The notes below the pieces were generated by a model. The model was not told the origin of the DNA and made no database searches. It saw only the letters and a program-made list of their open reading frames with translations. Of a DNA stretch of 64,000 nt, positions 1-10,910 are shown in pieces. The DNA lies in NCBI GenBank assembly GCA_019915015.1, contig JAHBBC010000019.1:372001-436000 (forward strand). The letters are read 5' to 3'. This DNA comes from Auriscalpium vulgare (lineage: Eukaryota > Basidiomycota > Agaricomycetes > Russulales > Auriscalpiaceae). How positions within the stretch are numbered: the first letter of the stretch is position 1; each line of letters starts with the position of its first letter. A program made the translations under genes and the position numbers.

Positions 1-3000
1 GCGCGAGAAAACTACCCGCGTATTGCAGACAGACTACGCAGGGTGGATCGAAATGTTCTCTCTGATATTATTCGGCGTTTGGCGGATAATGAAACTATCA
101 CTGATAAAACACCAGAAGAACAGTTGTGTTTTCAAATTTTAGATGACATGGATCACGTTGGTGCGCACGTACCTGGTTCTCGAACTCAGAGAAAGTCTGA
201 CCGTAGCGAGATCTGGGCAATAACAAACTATGTGGGGGCACCGTTTTGGTATATAACTTTCGCTCCCGCAGATGTCAATCATCCTGTTGCGATTTATTTT
301 GCTGGAGATAACAAGACCTATTATCCTATACATGAGACACGCGATAATAGAATACGCGCAATCGCAAATAATTCAGTTGCTTGTGCTAAATTCTTTATGC
401 ACATGGTAGACTTATTCGTAAGACATGTTTTGGGATATGGTACAGATCACCAAGGCTTATGGGGCACAACTAGATCATATTATGGAACTGTCGAGCAACA
501 AGGACGTCTTACTCTACACATGCACCTCATTCTCTGGATTGTTAACAGCTTACCACCTCAGGAGATACGTAACAGAATGTTAGATCCATCGTCGAATTTT
601 CAACGTGAGTTAATTGAATATTTGGAAAGTGCTCATGCAGGTGATTTCATAACAGGGACATTCGATGATATACAAGCACACGTTAAAGAAGAAGAAAAAG
701 AAAACCCTGAGTACCTGAGGCCAACTCTTACCCTGCCATCTATGCCGCCTCCACTCTGCAATGTACACGAAGAGAAAGCTGCGGACTGCAGTGCATGTGA
801 TGAATGGGTGTTATGGAAATTAAAGTACAACGACGTTGTGGATGACATCTTATACCGATCCAACGTCCATAATCACCATGCTGGTTGTTACGATAAGCGA
901 TATGAATCTTGCAAGTCCCGTTTTCCCAGAGATTCTTTTGAAAACACGATGATAAATTCTGATACGGGAAGCATCGACATGAAAAAGGGTGAGTCGTGGA
1001 TGAACACGTTCAATTATGTATTGACCTTTCTCATGCGTTGCAATACAGATGTCGCATGCATGCTCTCTGGAACGGCAATAAAAGCCATTGTGCAATATGT
1101 GACTGAATACATAACAAAAACAGGCTTGAATACTCACACCATGATGGATGCTGTGCAAACAATATTAACTAAAACGACTGAATTTATATCTGGTGATGAC
1201 GATAATATCAGCAGCGCCCGGCGAATACTTGTTAAAATGGTGAACCTGATGACGGTAAAAATGGAAATCGGCAGTCCAATGGCGTCAATGTTCAACTTGG
1301 GATATCGCGGTCATGTCACTAATGAAGAATTTCGTCGTGTATACTGGCAAAATTATACGGTACCTGTTCGAATCTTTTGGAATCTACACGACGAAGGCGA
1401 AAAAGATAAAGTCGTCTTAAAGAATGTAGAAGGAAGAATAGTGCCTCATACTACAGCCATGGATTACATGTACCGTCCTATCCTGCTGTCAAATATGAAT
1501 GTTTATGAGTGGTGTAGAAAATACGAGAAGCGTCGAATTCCACAGAGCCGAAAAAATAATAATGAGAAGCACCCTGATAATAACGATTCATACGAACTGC
1601 CTCCTTTCATTGTTGACGACGCCGAACCCGCTGACTCTGATAACACGACGTCGGAGTCCAGTGACAATGGTTCCGATAGCGATTATGAACCAGTACGGAA
1701 GCGTCCTCAAAAACGTAAGCGACGTCATCGAAAAGAATTCTATCGTTTCACGGATGAACATCCTCAATATTCAACACAAGAAGTTAGCATTGTGTCTGAG
1801 GAGCAAAATATAATTCCCAATTTCGTAGGTAGGTCTTTACCAAGAAGGGATAAGGGAAACAGGGAGATGTATTGCATGACGATGTTGACTTTGTTTAAAA
1901 TTTGGCGAAACCCAGAAGATCTCAAATCTACCGACCAAACATGGGAGGATGCGTTTAATAACCATCAATTTTCAAACCGGGAAAAAGATATTATGAATCA
2001 TTTCCAAATCAGGCATGAGTGCAGAGATGCCCATGATGACTACGCCGCGCAACGAAGAGAAGGTAAACATAACATGAACAACGAAAATAATAAATTTGCA
2101 TTCAATGACAGTGGCGATGAAGACGAGCCGATAGGCGCCGCCGAAATCGATGAGGTCGGTTTTAAAGAAGTCATTAAGAGCTACTGGGAAGAAATTGGCA
2201 AGAGGGAAGAGCGCAAGCTGATACAATATCAGCAAATGGAAAGTTTACTACAGAATAATGGTTGGGCAACAGCTCAAACAAGTGCATCCTTCAATGTACC
2301 CTTTGAATCCGGCGGCGCGCACGCTCCCAACGAGTGGAAGGGCATATTAAATAAAGAAAAACAAAAGGTCCTTGATAACCGTCAGAAAGAAACTGCTCAT
2401 TTAAATAAAGACTTGAGACGCGGGGAATATCCACACTACAATACTAACGTCGTTCAAATGGTTGATAAAAAGTACCTGGATAAAAGATATATTATAGGGA
2501 CCAAGAAAGAAAGACGGTTGATGGATAAAATCGAAAGAGACTTTACGTTATATTCCGATCAGAGACGTGCCTTCCGTATAATCACTAAACATTCTCTGGA
2601 TCCAGAAGCTAGTCAATTAAAATTTTATCTGGGTGGAATGGCTGGCACAGGAAAGTCACAGGTTATAAAAGCCTTGATGGAATGGTTTGCCCAAAGAAAT
2701 GAATCACATAAATTTCTAACTCTAGCACCAACTGGTGCTGCTGCTGCCCTTATATCTGGCTCAACTTATCATTCAGTTCTCGGCATCAATGGCTTTACCA
2801 CCCAGCAAAATATCACGACAATGGGTGAAATATATGATCGCATCAAACACGTGAAATATATCTTCTTGGACGAAATTTCCATGGTCGACTGTCATAATCT
2901 TTATACCATTTCGGCCCAAATGAGCAATGCCATGCGTATGCCCGGCGACCCCTTCGGTGGTATCAACATGGTTTTTGCCGGAGATTTTGCGCAGCTCCCA

Positions 3001-5175
3001 CCACCAGGAAGACATCCTTCGTTGTATGCACCTCAAGCACAAAGTATTATACATACGACTAACAGCCATATTACCCAACAATGTGTTTTAGGAAAAGCAC
3101 TCTGGCATCAGTTCACGGTGGTGGTTATTTTGAAGCAGAATATGAGACAAAATATACAGTCTGACGAGGATCTCGCTTTCAGAACAGCACTAGAGAATAT
3201 GCGGTATGCTGCATGTACCGACGAGGATGTTGCCTTACTGATGACTCGAGTTGCGGGTCCTGCTGCTCATCAACCTAAACATTCCGACCCAAAGTTTCGC
3301 AATATATCGGTTATAACCGCGTTTAATGTCCAGCGAGATGCCATTAACGCCGTGGGGGTTAAACGCTTTGCTCGAGAAACTAATCAAGAACTACAAGACT
3401 TTTATTCAAAGGATAAGTGGACGACTAAAGAAAAGAAAGCCACTGGTAAGCGTGGTAAACGTACTTTAGTAGATCCGTTGCGATCATCGGATAATATTGT
3501 GAAAGAGCATCAGAACGAATTATGGCAACTGCGACCTGCATCTACGGATCACATTCCAGGAAAACTGTCATTATGTATAGGTTTACCAGTCATGATCAAA
3601 AAGAACGAAGCGACTGAACTCTCCGTCACTAATGGAGCCGAAGCAACCGTTACCGGATGGAAGTCTTATCCATTGGATAAAAATCATCAAGCTCTCGAGG
3701 TAGTTTTCTTGAAATTGACGCATCCACCAACGCCAATAAAAATCCCTAACTTACCTTTAAATACTATTCCTTTATCGAAACAAGTCACATCCGTCCGTTG
3801 TGCTACACGCAGTGATCGCGACATGCAAATATCTCGCGAACAGGTTCCCATAATTCCTAATTTTTCTATGACGGACTTTCAAGCTCAAGGCCGAACGCGA
3901 CCAGTCAATGTCGTGGATTTACAACATTGTAGAAACCACCAATCAATCTACACTTGTCTATCGCGATCTTCTTCTTTGTCGGATACTCTGATTCTGAGAG
4001 GATTTCATGCACAAAAAATACAGGCAGGTATATCAGGATGGCTTAGACAAGAACTTCGTGAGTTAGAGATTTTAAATCATATCACTGAAATGCAATACGA
4101 GGGCGAGTTAAGTCCTACACTAAACGCGACCTACCGTTCGGCTCTTATCAGGCAATATCAGGATCTCCAAGGGGAGACATTTGTTCCGACGGGAATTCAT
4201 TCCTCCATTGCTTGGTCCAAATCTAAACCGTTTAAGAAAGTCACTGTAATCCCCCCTGTTGCATGGGAAATCATTGATGGTCGGAAAAAGAATAATTCAA
4301 AACTCTCTACCTCTGCCTCCAAGTTAAATCCTGCTCAAGGAAGTAAATCTATATTTATCATGCACGAGCCTCCTGCAAAGCGTTCGCGCACGGAAGTCAA
4401 TGTACAACACGATGATAGTGTTGAATTCGGTTTAATTTGGGATGCCGTCAGCCTCAGTTGTGCCTACGACAGTTTATTGACTACTTTGTACTCTATCTTC
4501 AAACTCAATAATGGTTATTGGATGTCTACTATGAAGAATCTTAATGCGTATACATTATATATGCACACCCTGTGGAGCAATAACAGCTTAACACCGGAAG
4601 CCGCTAGAGACTATTTACGCAGAAAGGTAACCGACGTCTATCCTGATGTAAGTCGTGAAGACGGTACAGACCTGTACCAACTTTCAACGACGATATTAAA
4701 TACTGGCCCTGTTCGCCGGCAAGAATATTGCGTGATATGTAATGAACTCACTGTAGATAATGAGATGGCCACACCTCTATGGCATGCAATGGATTGTGAT
4801 TCGACAGCGAGCTACATGATTGATCAAACTTCGGGCCGGGGACGCTTGTGTCGGATATGTGGTCACGAAACACAAAATCGCTTGCATGCTCGAGATAACG
4901 CTGGGAAAGTGTTATTGGTATCCCTATTAGGCTCGGCGGCCGACGTTAGTCAAGAATTGACCGTAAACATTTCCGATGTTCGACGATCATATAGTATTCT
5001 GGGAATAGTTTATTATGGGGGCTCTCATTTCACTTCTCGAATACGTATCAATAGCCAGTGGTATTACTACGACGGAATGACAACCGGTCGGCATCTTCTC
5101 CCCGACAGCAATACCAGTAATCTTCGCACTGCTTGGGGTAGGTCGGCATCCTTGATTATATATACACAGATTTAA
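1..5175 (+). CDS. Helitron Rep-helicase transposase with USP-like C-terminal domain (5' end outside window)
   Basis: One uninterrupted reading frame is open from base 1, so the N-terminus lies beyond the left edge. Numbering residues from base 1, a Helitron-like N domain is followed by the HUH nuclease motif HMH (bases 517-525, in GRLTLHMHLILW) and the paired catalytic tyrosines YVTEYITK (1096-1119). A PIF1-type helicase follows, with Walker A AGTGKS near 2641-2660, Walker B FLDEIS near 2865-2880, and a late motif MTDFQAQGRTRPVNVV near 3865-3915. Known for the family: Rep nicks and transfers single-stranded DNA and the helicase unwinds it during rolling-circle transposition in the nucleus. 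The last ~250 residues (from about 4435) look like a ubiquitin-specific protease fold: a Cys box (SCAYDSLLTTL), two CxxC pairs (CVIC, CRIC), a His box (GGSHFTSRI) and WYYYDGM. The frame has no stop and all Rep and helicase motifs are kept, so it could be recently active. The protease label is less certain than the transposase label. Confidence 0.93.
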   Translation, partial: ARENYPRIADRLRRVDRNVLSDIIRRLADNETITDKTPEEQLCFQILDDMDHVGAHVPGSRTQRKSDRSEIWAITNYVGAPFWYITFAPADVNHPVAIYFAGDNKTYYPIHETRDNRIRAIANNSVACAKFFMHMVDLFVRHVLGYGTDHQGLWGTTRSYYGTVEQQGRLTLHMHLILWIVNSLPPQEIRNRMLDPSSNFQRELIEYLESAHAGDFITGTFDDIQAHVKEEEKENPEYLRPTLTLPSMPPPLCNVHEEKAADCSACDEWVLWKLKYNDVVDDILYRSNVHNHHAGCYDKRYESCKSRFPRDSFENTMINSDTGSIDMKKGESWMNTFNYVLTFLMRCNTDVACMLSGTAIKAIVQYVTEYITKTGLNTHTMMDAVQTILTKTTEFISGDDDNISSARRILVKMVNLMTVKMEIGSPMASMFNLGYRGHVTNEEFRRVYWQNYTVPVRIFWNLHDEGEKDKVVLKNVEGRIVPHTTAMDYMYRPILLSNMNVYEWCRKYEKRRIPQSRKNNNEKHPDNNDSYELPPFIVDDAEPADSDNTTSESSDNGSDSDYEPVRKRPQKRKRRHRKEFYRFTDEHPQYSTQEVSIVSEEQNIIPNFVGRSLPRRDKGNREMYCMTMLTLFKIWRNPEDLKSTDQTWEDAFNNHQFSNREKDIMNHFQIRHECRDAHDDYAAQRREGKHNMNNENNKFAFNDSGDEDEPIGAAEIDEVGFKEVIKSYWEEIGKREERKLIQYQQMESLLQNNGWATAQTSASFNVPFESGGAHAPNEWKGILNKEKQKVLDNRQKETAHLNKDLRRGEYPHYNTNVVQMVDKKYLDKRYIIGTKKERRLMDKIERDFTLYSDQRRAFRIITKHSLDPEASQLKFYLGGMAGTGKSQVIKALMEWFAQRNESHKFLTLAPTGAAAALISGSTYHSVLGINGFTTQQNITTMGEIYDRIKHVKYIFLDEISMVDCHNLYTISAQMSNAMRMPGDPFGGINMVFAGDFAQLPPPGRHPSLYAPQAQSIIHTTNSHITQQCVLGKALWHQFTVVVILKQNMRQNIQSDEDLAFRTALENMRYAACTDEDVALLMTRVAGPAAHQPKHSDPKFRNISVITAFNVQRDAINAVGVKRFARETNQELQDFYSKDKWTTKEKKATGKRGKRTLVDPLRSSDNIVKEHQNELWQLRPASTDHIPGKLSLCIGLPVMIKKNEATELSVTNGAEATVTGWKSYPLDKNHQALEVVFLKLTHPPTPIKIPNLPLNTIPLSKQVTSVRCATRSDRDMQISREQVPIIPNFSMTDFQAQGRTRPVNVVDLQHCRNHQSIYTCLSRSSSLSDTLILRGFHAQKIQAGISGWLRQELRELEILNHITEMQYEGELSPTLNATYRSALIRQYQDLQGETFVPTGIHSSIAWSKSKPFKKVTVIPPVAWEIIDGRKKNNSKLSTSASKLNPAQGSKSIFIMHEPPAKRSRTEVNVQHDDSVEFGLIWDAVSLSCAYDSLLTTLYSIFKLNNGYWMSTMKNLNAYTLYMHTLWSNNSLTPEAARDYLRRKVTDVYPDVSREDGTDLYQLSTTILNTGPVRRQEYCVICNELTVDNEMATPLWHAMDCDSTASYMIDQTSGRGRLCRICGHETQNRLHARDNAGKVLLVSLLGSAADVSQELTVNISDVRRSYSILGIVYYGGSHFTSRIRINSQWYYYDGMTTGRHLLPDSNTSNLRTAWGRSASLIIYTQI

Positions 5176-5902
5176 TTAAAACAAATGAAGATTAGACCGT
5201 AAACATTTCCGATGTTCGACGATCATATAGTATTCTGGGAATAGTTTATTATGGGGGCTCTCATTTCACTTCTCGAATACGTATCAATAGCCAGTGGTAT
5301 TACTACGACGGAATGACAACCGGTCGGCATCTTCTCCCCGACAACAATACCAGTAATCTTCGCACTGCTTGGGGTAGGTCGGCATCCTTGATTATATATA
5401 CACAGATTTAATTAAAACAAATGAAGATTAGACCGTAAACATTTCCGATGTTCGACGATCATATAGTATTCTGGGAATAGTTTATTATGGGGGCTCTCAT
5501 TTCACTTCTCGAATACGTATCAATAGCCAGTGGTATTACTACGACGGAATGACAACCGGTCGGCATCTTCTCCCCGACAACAATACCAGTAATCTTCGCA
5601 CTGCTTGGGGTAGGTCGGCATCCTTGATTATATATACACAGATTTAATTAAACCAAATGAAGATTAGACCGTAAACATTTCCGATGTTCGACGATCATAT
5701 AGTATTCTGGGAATAGTTTATTATGGGGGCTCTCATTTCACTTCTCGAATACGTATCAATAGCCAGTGGTATTACTACGACGAAATGACAACCGGTCGGC
5801 ATCTTCTCCCCGACAACAATACCGGTAATCTTCGCACTGCTTGGGGTAGGTCGGCATCCTTGATTATATATACACAGATTTAATTAAAACAAATGAATAT
5901 TA
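4959..5902 (+). repeat. Four tandem 236-bp repeats covering the 3' end of the Helitron ORF
   Basis: Units begin at 4959, 5195, 5431 and 5667, each with GACCGTAAACATTTCCGATG, and the period is exactly 236 bp. The first unit contains the last ~70 codons, the stop and 19 bases after it. The three downstream units are nearly identical, with single-base changes such as GACAGCAAT to GACAACAAT in units 2-4 and a few changes private to unit 4. Because 236 is not a multiple of three and each unit keeps the stop, the extra copies do not lengthen the protein. The near identity implies recent amplification. Confidence 0.97.
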
Positions 5903-6074
5903 GTTTAATCATCGTCGTATATTCGAACTCATTTCATGGTTTATATTTTCGACTTTCTGACTTTTTCATCATACCGTGACGCAAATTTCATATTCATTGA
6001 CCGTGTTACAAGAGTCTACGCCTCAACAACCAGAACGTGCCGTGTACATCAACCATTCAAAACGAAAACACTGA

Positions 6075-8277
6075 CTAACGCCTGCCTGAAGTCAGTTTCG
6101 ACGAACCTGCGACCGGTTGTTCCGCAGCGTTCACGGTCTTGCGCTTTCCCGACTTTGCAGCGACATTCGGGGATGTTTTACCGGACGAAACCTTAAGCCT
6201 TTCAACTTCCCTCTCCAATTCGGCGATTCTTTGCAACATGACGTTGCGTTCGTCTTCCCACAGCACCGAGACATGCTACAACATGTTAATAATCGTTATG
6301 TCTGCATTAAATATTTGAGAATTATACCTGGCTGCGAATGTATCCCTCCGAAACGTGCTTTGATCCGGTCTTGATTGACTTCGCAAAGTTTTCGACTGCT
6401 TTTGAGGTCGCGAGAATATAGTCGACTTCCTCGCGAACGGATGTTCCGAGAACGTGGTCTCCAGATACTAAATCCTTTATTAATACCCACAAACTTATTT
6501 ATAAAACACACTCACGCAAGGGCGTATCTCCGTAGATTGGGTCTGCTGGTTTGTCTGTATTATTTAAGCGTCAGGTTGACCATCTAATTCATATGCGTGT
6601 ACATGTGCGACTTACCGGAATATTTTTCTTCGCCACGGAATCCTGAACTCATGGTGAATATTTATATAAATCGTAAGATGTTAAACTTACCCTTGGCCTT
6701 GGCAAACCGACCCCGTCTACCGGCAAGAACCAACACCCTTGACCCTGAATTCATCCTATTAATGAAGAAAACATAGTGTTACAGAAAAAATATGAAACGC
6801 ACTGGAATTATCCTCGACCACTGCTCGTGATACTTTAACAGGAAACCGGTTCGACGTTCGTTGAAAACTCACCAACGTCATCGTCACTATCTGTACGAGC
6901 ATTAGATTAAGTGAATTTATAGGATGTGACTCGCACCCTCGACTATAGCCTTAGACTTGATGGTGCGGGTTGTCCTGGGCGACTTCATAATGACTAGAAT
7001 TCTTTATTTAGCGGTGTAGACTTGTTTATTTAACGTAACCTACCATCCGGGTCCTTAGCCTTTGCTACAGACACGTTCTCCTTGACGACAACTAAATTGG
7101 TTTATGCGACAACGTCATTTACATAGACGATGGTCTTTAAATGTGACATACCTTCCGGTGAGTTACCCCTCGACGCATGCACGCTCTTCGTGGGGTCTAG
7201 GTTTTTATTTCGAATACGTCAATTTAATAAATTCACATTAGTTCTTTGTCACTTACTCTCTGGCTCTGGACCCTCTTTCGCTGCACGCGCTTTCTCCTTC
7301 ACGCCCGCTCCAGGCGCGTTATCCTTGACAACTACTAGTTTTGTTAAAGCGAGAACGTCATTTAAGTAATCAAATGTTATTTAATATGACCTACCATCTG
7401 GCGACTTGTTCTTCTTCGCAGGCGAGCCCTCTCTGTCGACTATACCTGTTTTTTCGACGCCGTGAATTAAAAATACGATGTTGGTCCGACTCGACGTACC
7501 CTCCGTTTCCTTCGTTGCCCGCCCTTTTCCCTTGTCTGTCACTGCAGGGGCTTTGTGCTGCCCAACCCCTTTGTCGGCACTGTCACCAACAGACGTTTCG
7601 TCAACGTCCATTTTATCTTAATACGAATATTAGGATTGATCATTATTCTCACATCCGGGACTCACCGTGATCCTCGTCTTCCGTGTCAAAAGTCGCCTGC
7701 ACTTTCATGCTCGTCTCTGTTTGCATAATCATTTATTAAGAAATCAGTTAATTGATTATTCGCTGCCTACCTTTTTTAATAGTCGCCCACCAAAAGTCGG
7801 TCGAGTCAGCTAACTCGTCTTGCGCGTTTTCGGGCAGCGGCTGAGACGCTAGGTGTCGGAGGAGAGCTTTGAATCCCTCGGTGGTTTTTGCCTTACGATA
7901 GAGGGTACGCGTTTCGTTGATCCAGTCGTACCGTTCGTACTCGACGCCTTCGCCCAATGAATCCCACTTGCCCAACGCTCGGACAAGTTGCGCCTACAAA
8001 ATTAAATTATTCTGGACGCGTACAAAAACAAGGCAACACTCACCACCTCTGCCTTAATCGCCGTTTCATAAGTGCCATACGACGACTCCGGCTGTTCCTT
8101 CACTGCACGACCAGACGACATGCACCGGATTTCGTGCCGGTACAGGTAGCCCCTCAATTGCTTCTCGTCTGATGGAAGATCGGACGAGAACTTCGGCACG
8201 ATAATCGTCGATGTGTCCTTGACCTTTGCCATGTCTGTCTCGAGAGTGGGAGGACGATTTTCGGAGGTGAGCGCCAT
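6075..8277 (-). CDS. Unrecognised protein: helical N domain with WW motif, micro-exon linker, C-terminal coiled coil (island gene 1)
   Basis: I do not recognise the family. The likely start is the ATG at 8277 (MALTSENRPP); an in-frame ATG at 8361 is an alternative. Exon 1 runs to about 8041, and exon 2 (about 7990-7770) ends in DSTDFWWATIKK. Then come several short exons of charged, low-complexity sequence, for example MDVDETSVGDSADKG (from 7611), VVVKDNAPGAGVKEK (about 7340-7265) and VVVKENVSVAKAKDPDG (about 7100-7050). These exons resemble one another and several end in SPDG or DPDG right before a GTAGG donor, which suggests exon duplication. The last exon (6266-6075) encodes a coiled coil, LQRIAELEREVERLK, and a basic tail ending SGRR. 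The gene diverges from island gene 2 and shares its layout. The exact set of micro-exons is uncertain. Confidence 0.6.
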
Positions 8278-8685
8278 GTTATGTTGGTAGTGAGAGGAGA
8301 AGAACGACGAACACGCACCGCGACTTGCGTGACAACGGAGTAACTGTGACATGTGATGCATCCGCTGCGGTCAATATTATCTATCGCTATATTGTTCACC
8401 CTTCAAGTAATCTCACTGTCTTTCACTATCGGATTTACATTCCTCTTGTCATGTACCATCCTTGTGAAGGCAACAGCGTTCAATTTAAGGCAGCGCTTCC
8501 TATCTTAAACAAGTCTCAAATGACCTGACGCGTGTGAATTGCGCGATGAGATAACGTGAAGTCGATACACAACCGGATTAGGACACGCGCGACTTCCTCC
8601 GCTACTGCGACATCGCCGTTTCTCTCATTGTCCTTCTCCCTTCTCCATACCCCCGCCCGATCACATACCTCACACTCTACTGCTT
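8278..8685. promoter_or_regulatory. Divergent intergenic region between island genes 1 and 2
   Basis: About 410 bp separate the two putative start codons, which point away from each other. Just before the plus-strand ATG is a pyrimidine-rich run (about 8615-8665, CTCATTGTCCTTCTCCCTTC), a common feature of fungal core promoters. This supports a shared promoter region. I see no defined operator. Confidence 0.4.
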
Positions 8686-10612
8686 ATGGCCGGCTTGGGC
8701 AAGGGTGCGCGCAAGACCGTCGACCATGCGAAAATCAAAGAGAGAGAAGAGGACAACCGTGAACTCGAACGCTTGCACGCACGATTGGAGGCTATCGCAA
8801 TGAGTTTCTACAACGTTTCGGATGTTGCGGACGTGCCCAACGAAGTCATGGGGCTGGTGTACCAAGAATTGGTACGCTTTTGTTTCTTTTTATTTAACTG
8901 TCAGCTTTCATATTATATGTCAGGGGTCGTATAGTCGTCATTCGAAAAAGTGCGCAAAGGACGGTGGTGTCAAGACGGACCTGAGCATCTGGGCGAACGA
9001 CATATACAAAAAGCGCAAGACGTGCGTGGGCCGCGAGGTCATCGACGAACTGTACGAGCGGATACAGCTCGAACCTGCGGAAACCGTTGAAGACTTTGGA
9101 GACAACTGCTGGTGGATGAATCTTGGTTAGTGTATTCCTTCAGTACTGATTGTATCGTACTCATAAAGATTAGACGTCCGTGGTTCAGGTAACAATGACG
9201 AGTTTTATATCGAGAACCGTTCTGATGAAGACGAAGGCCTGTACACTGTATATCGTCACGTACCGACTTTTCCTGACATGCTTTTATGACAGATGCGTCT
9301 GAGGGCGGTGCCCTCCAGGGTAACGACGGCGATGGCAACGACAGCGATCATACTGATGGGAAGGAATCCGATGATGAATACAGTATGTGATTTTTTATTT
9401 CGGTGTATTTGTGTAACGGCAGGCGACTTGTCATGCAGAGCCCACCGTCCAGAAGTCCGTGAAAAAAAGCGGTAAATTTAATGTTTTCTCTTCACGTCAT
9501 AAAGTATTCCTTACGCTTGACTTGCAGCAGAATCCGTTAAGCGTATTGTTTTTTCTTTAATACCAGTGTCGATACGTTTTTAATACCGGCCCTTTTATTA
9601 TAGGTCCGTCCGTGTACGGATCCCCTGAGCTTGACGACGTCAACTATATCGATGTCGAAGACGACAACGAAGAATCTGATGAGAGCGTCGGTGTGTTCTC
9701 ATCTATTCACCCGTCTTTAAAGTATTACCAGATCACAACGGCCGACTAATTATGTCGCAGTTGCGGAATCCATCGCTGCACCAAAAAAAAGGAATACTCG
9801 TGCAGGTACGATCCGATGTATGCGATCCATCATAAATAATGTTCATGATGTTTACCTTTCAGCAAAAGCCAAGCAACGTCAGTTGACTATCATTGTTGAT
9901 AGACGCAGAACTTAATCCATGTTTAAAGCAGCCAAGCGCGTCGTTCCAAGTATGTTCGATTAAAGTAATGAACTCGTAATTTAATGCGACTTCACAGAGT
10001 TAGCGAAGCAATCCACTGGTCGCGGCCGACCAAGGAAAGGTGCGGTCCTTTGCGAATCATGCCATCCCCATGCTAATATGTATCCATAGTTCGCATCGTA
10101 CCCGTACATATGGCCCCACGCACGTGTAAGTGTTTTGTTTTGTTCATCATACTCATTGCTGAATATTTTACCAGTGTCGGATGAGTACATACTCAGTAAC
10201 AATATTGGCGATGAACTGCGTCACATGCAAGGGGACTTCATTATCGGCAAGACGGCGTTCAATCCGACGTCGAATCCTATCCTCAAGCGGACGGGTGAAC
10301 TCGAATTGCGGCTCTCCGTAAATTCGAATTTTGATACTGAATGTAAACGATAGCTCACGTTTACGTAGAATTTGTTATTCCTGCGCCGACAGTCAAAATT
10401 TCAGTTCAGCCAACTGCTCTCTCGAATCCAAGATCTCGAGCAGAAAGTCGAAGCACTCAAGTTAAAGCTGGAACCGGAGCCTCTCGTCGAGACGGTTGAA
10501 GCCAGGAAACGTCGCCGCGTTCGTCAAGACGAAGCAGGACCTTCCAAGGTACGAGTAATTTATATTCATATTCACATTACTTTTCTAATCCACCTCTGGT
10601 GCTTTACAGTGA
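8686..10612 (+). CDS. Unrecognised protein with acidic micro-exons, an AT-hook and a C-terminal coiled coil (island gene 2)
   Basis: Not recognised by family. It starts MAGLGKGARKTVDHAKIKER. Exon 2 (from about 8925) ends in FGDNCWWMNLG, matching in position the WW motifs of genes 1 and 3. A series of exons of roughly 20-90 bases follows: an acidic one (GNDGDGNDSDHTDGKESDDE, about 9293-9380), another (DDVNYIDVEDDNEESDES, about 9636-9690) and basic ones, including an AT-hook core GRGRPRKG at about 10018-10041. AT-hooks bind the minor groove of AT-rich DNA, so a nuclear role is likely (inference). The final exon carries the coiled coil LLSRIQDLEQKVEALKLKLE and the basic patch ARKRRRVRQ. A GTACGA...TTTACAG intron would place the stop TGA at 10610-10612, directly after AGPSK; read without that splice, the frame stops at 10617. 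Micro-exon boundaries are approximate. Confidence 0.6.
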
Positions 10613-10910
10613 AATAGAATAAACACTGACTTTCTGCGAGCGGTTCTAAGTTACCTTACACACGCGTTTCATGGCTTACGTTGATTTGTACTTGTTGTTC
10701 GCTTGTCACGAAAATGGCATCGGTTGATCTGTTTGAACGTCCATTCGTAAAAGTGTTCTTTAACTTAATCAAGGTGTTATTCTATTCTGAAAAGCCCTCT
10801 ACGGTTCGACGGGAACACCACCGTGACTTCCGTTATGTCAGTGAACCACATGACGTCACGCGTCTCCAAAACGGGACAATCCGATCTCTATCCTCAACCA
10901 TCATCATCTC

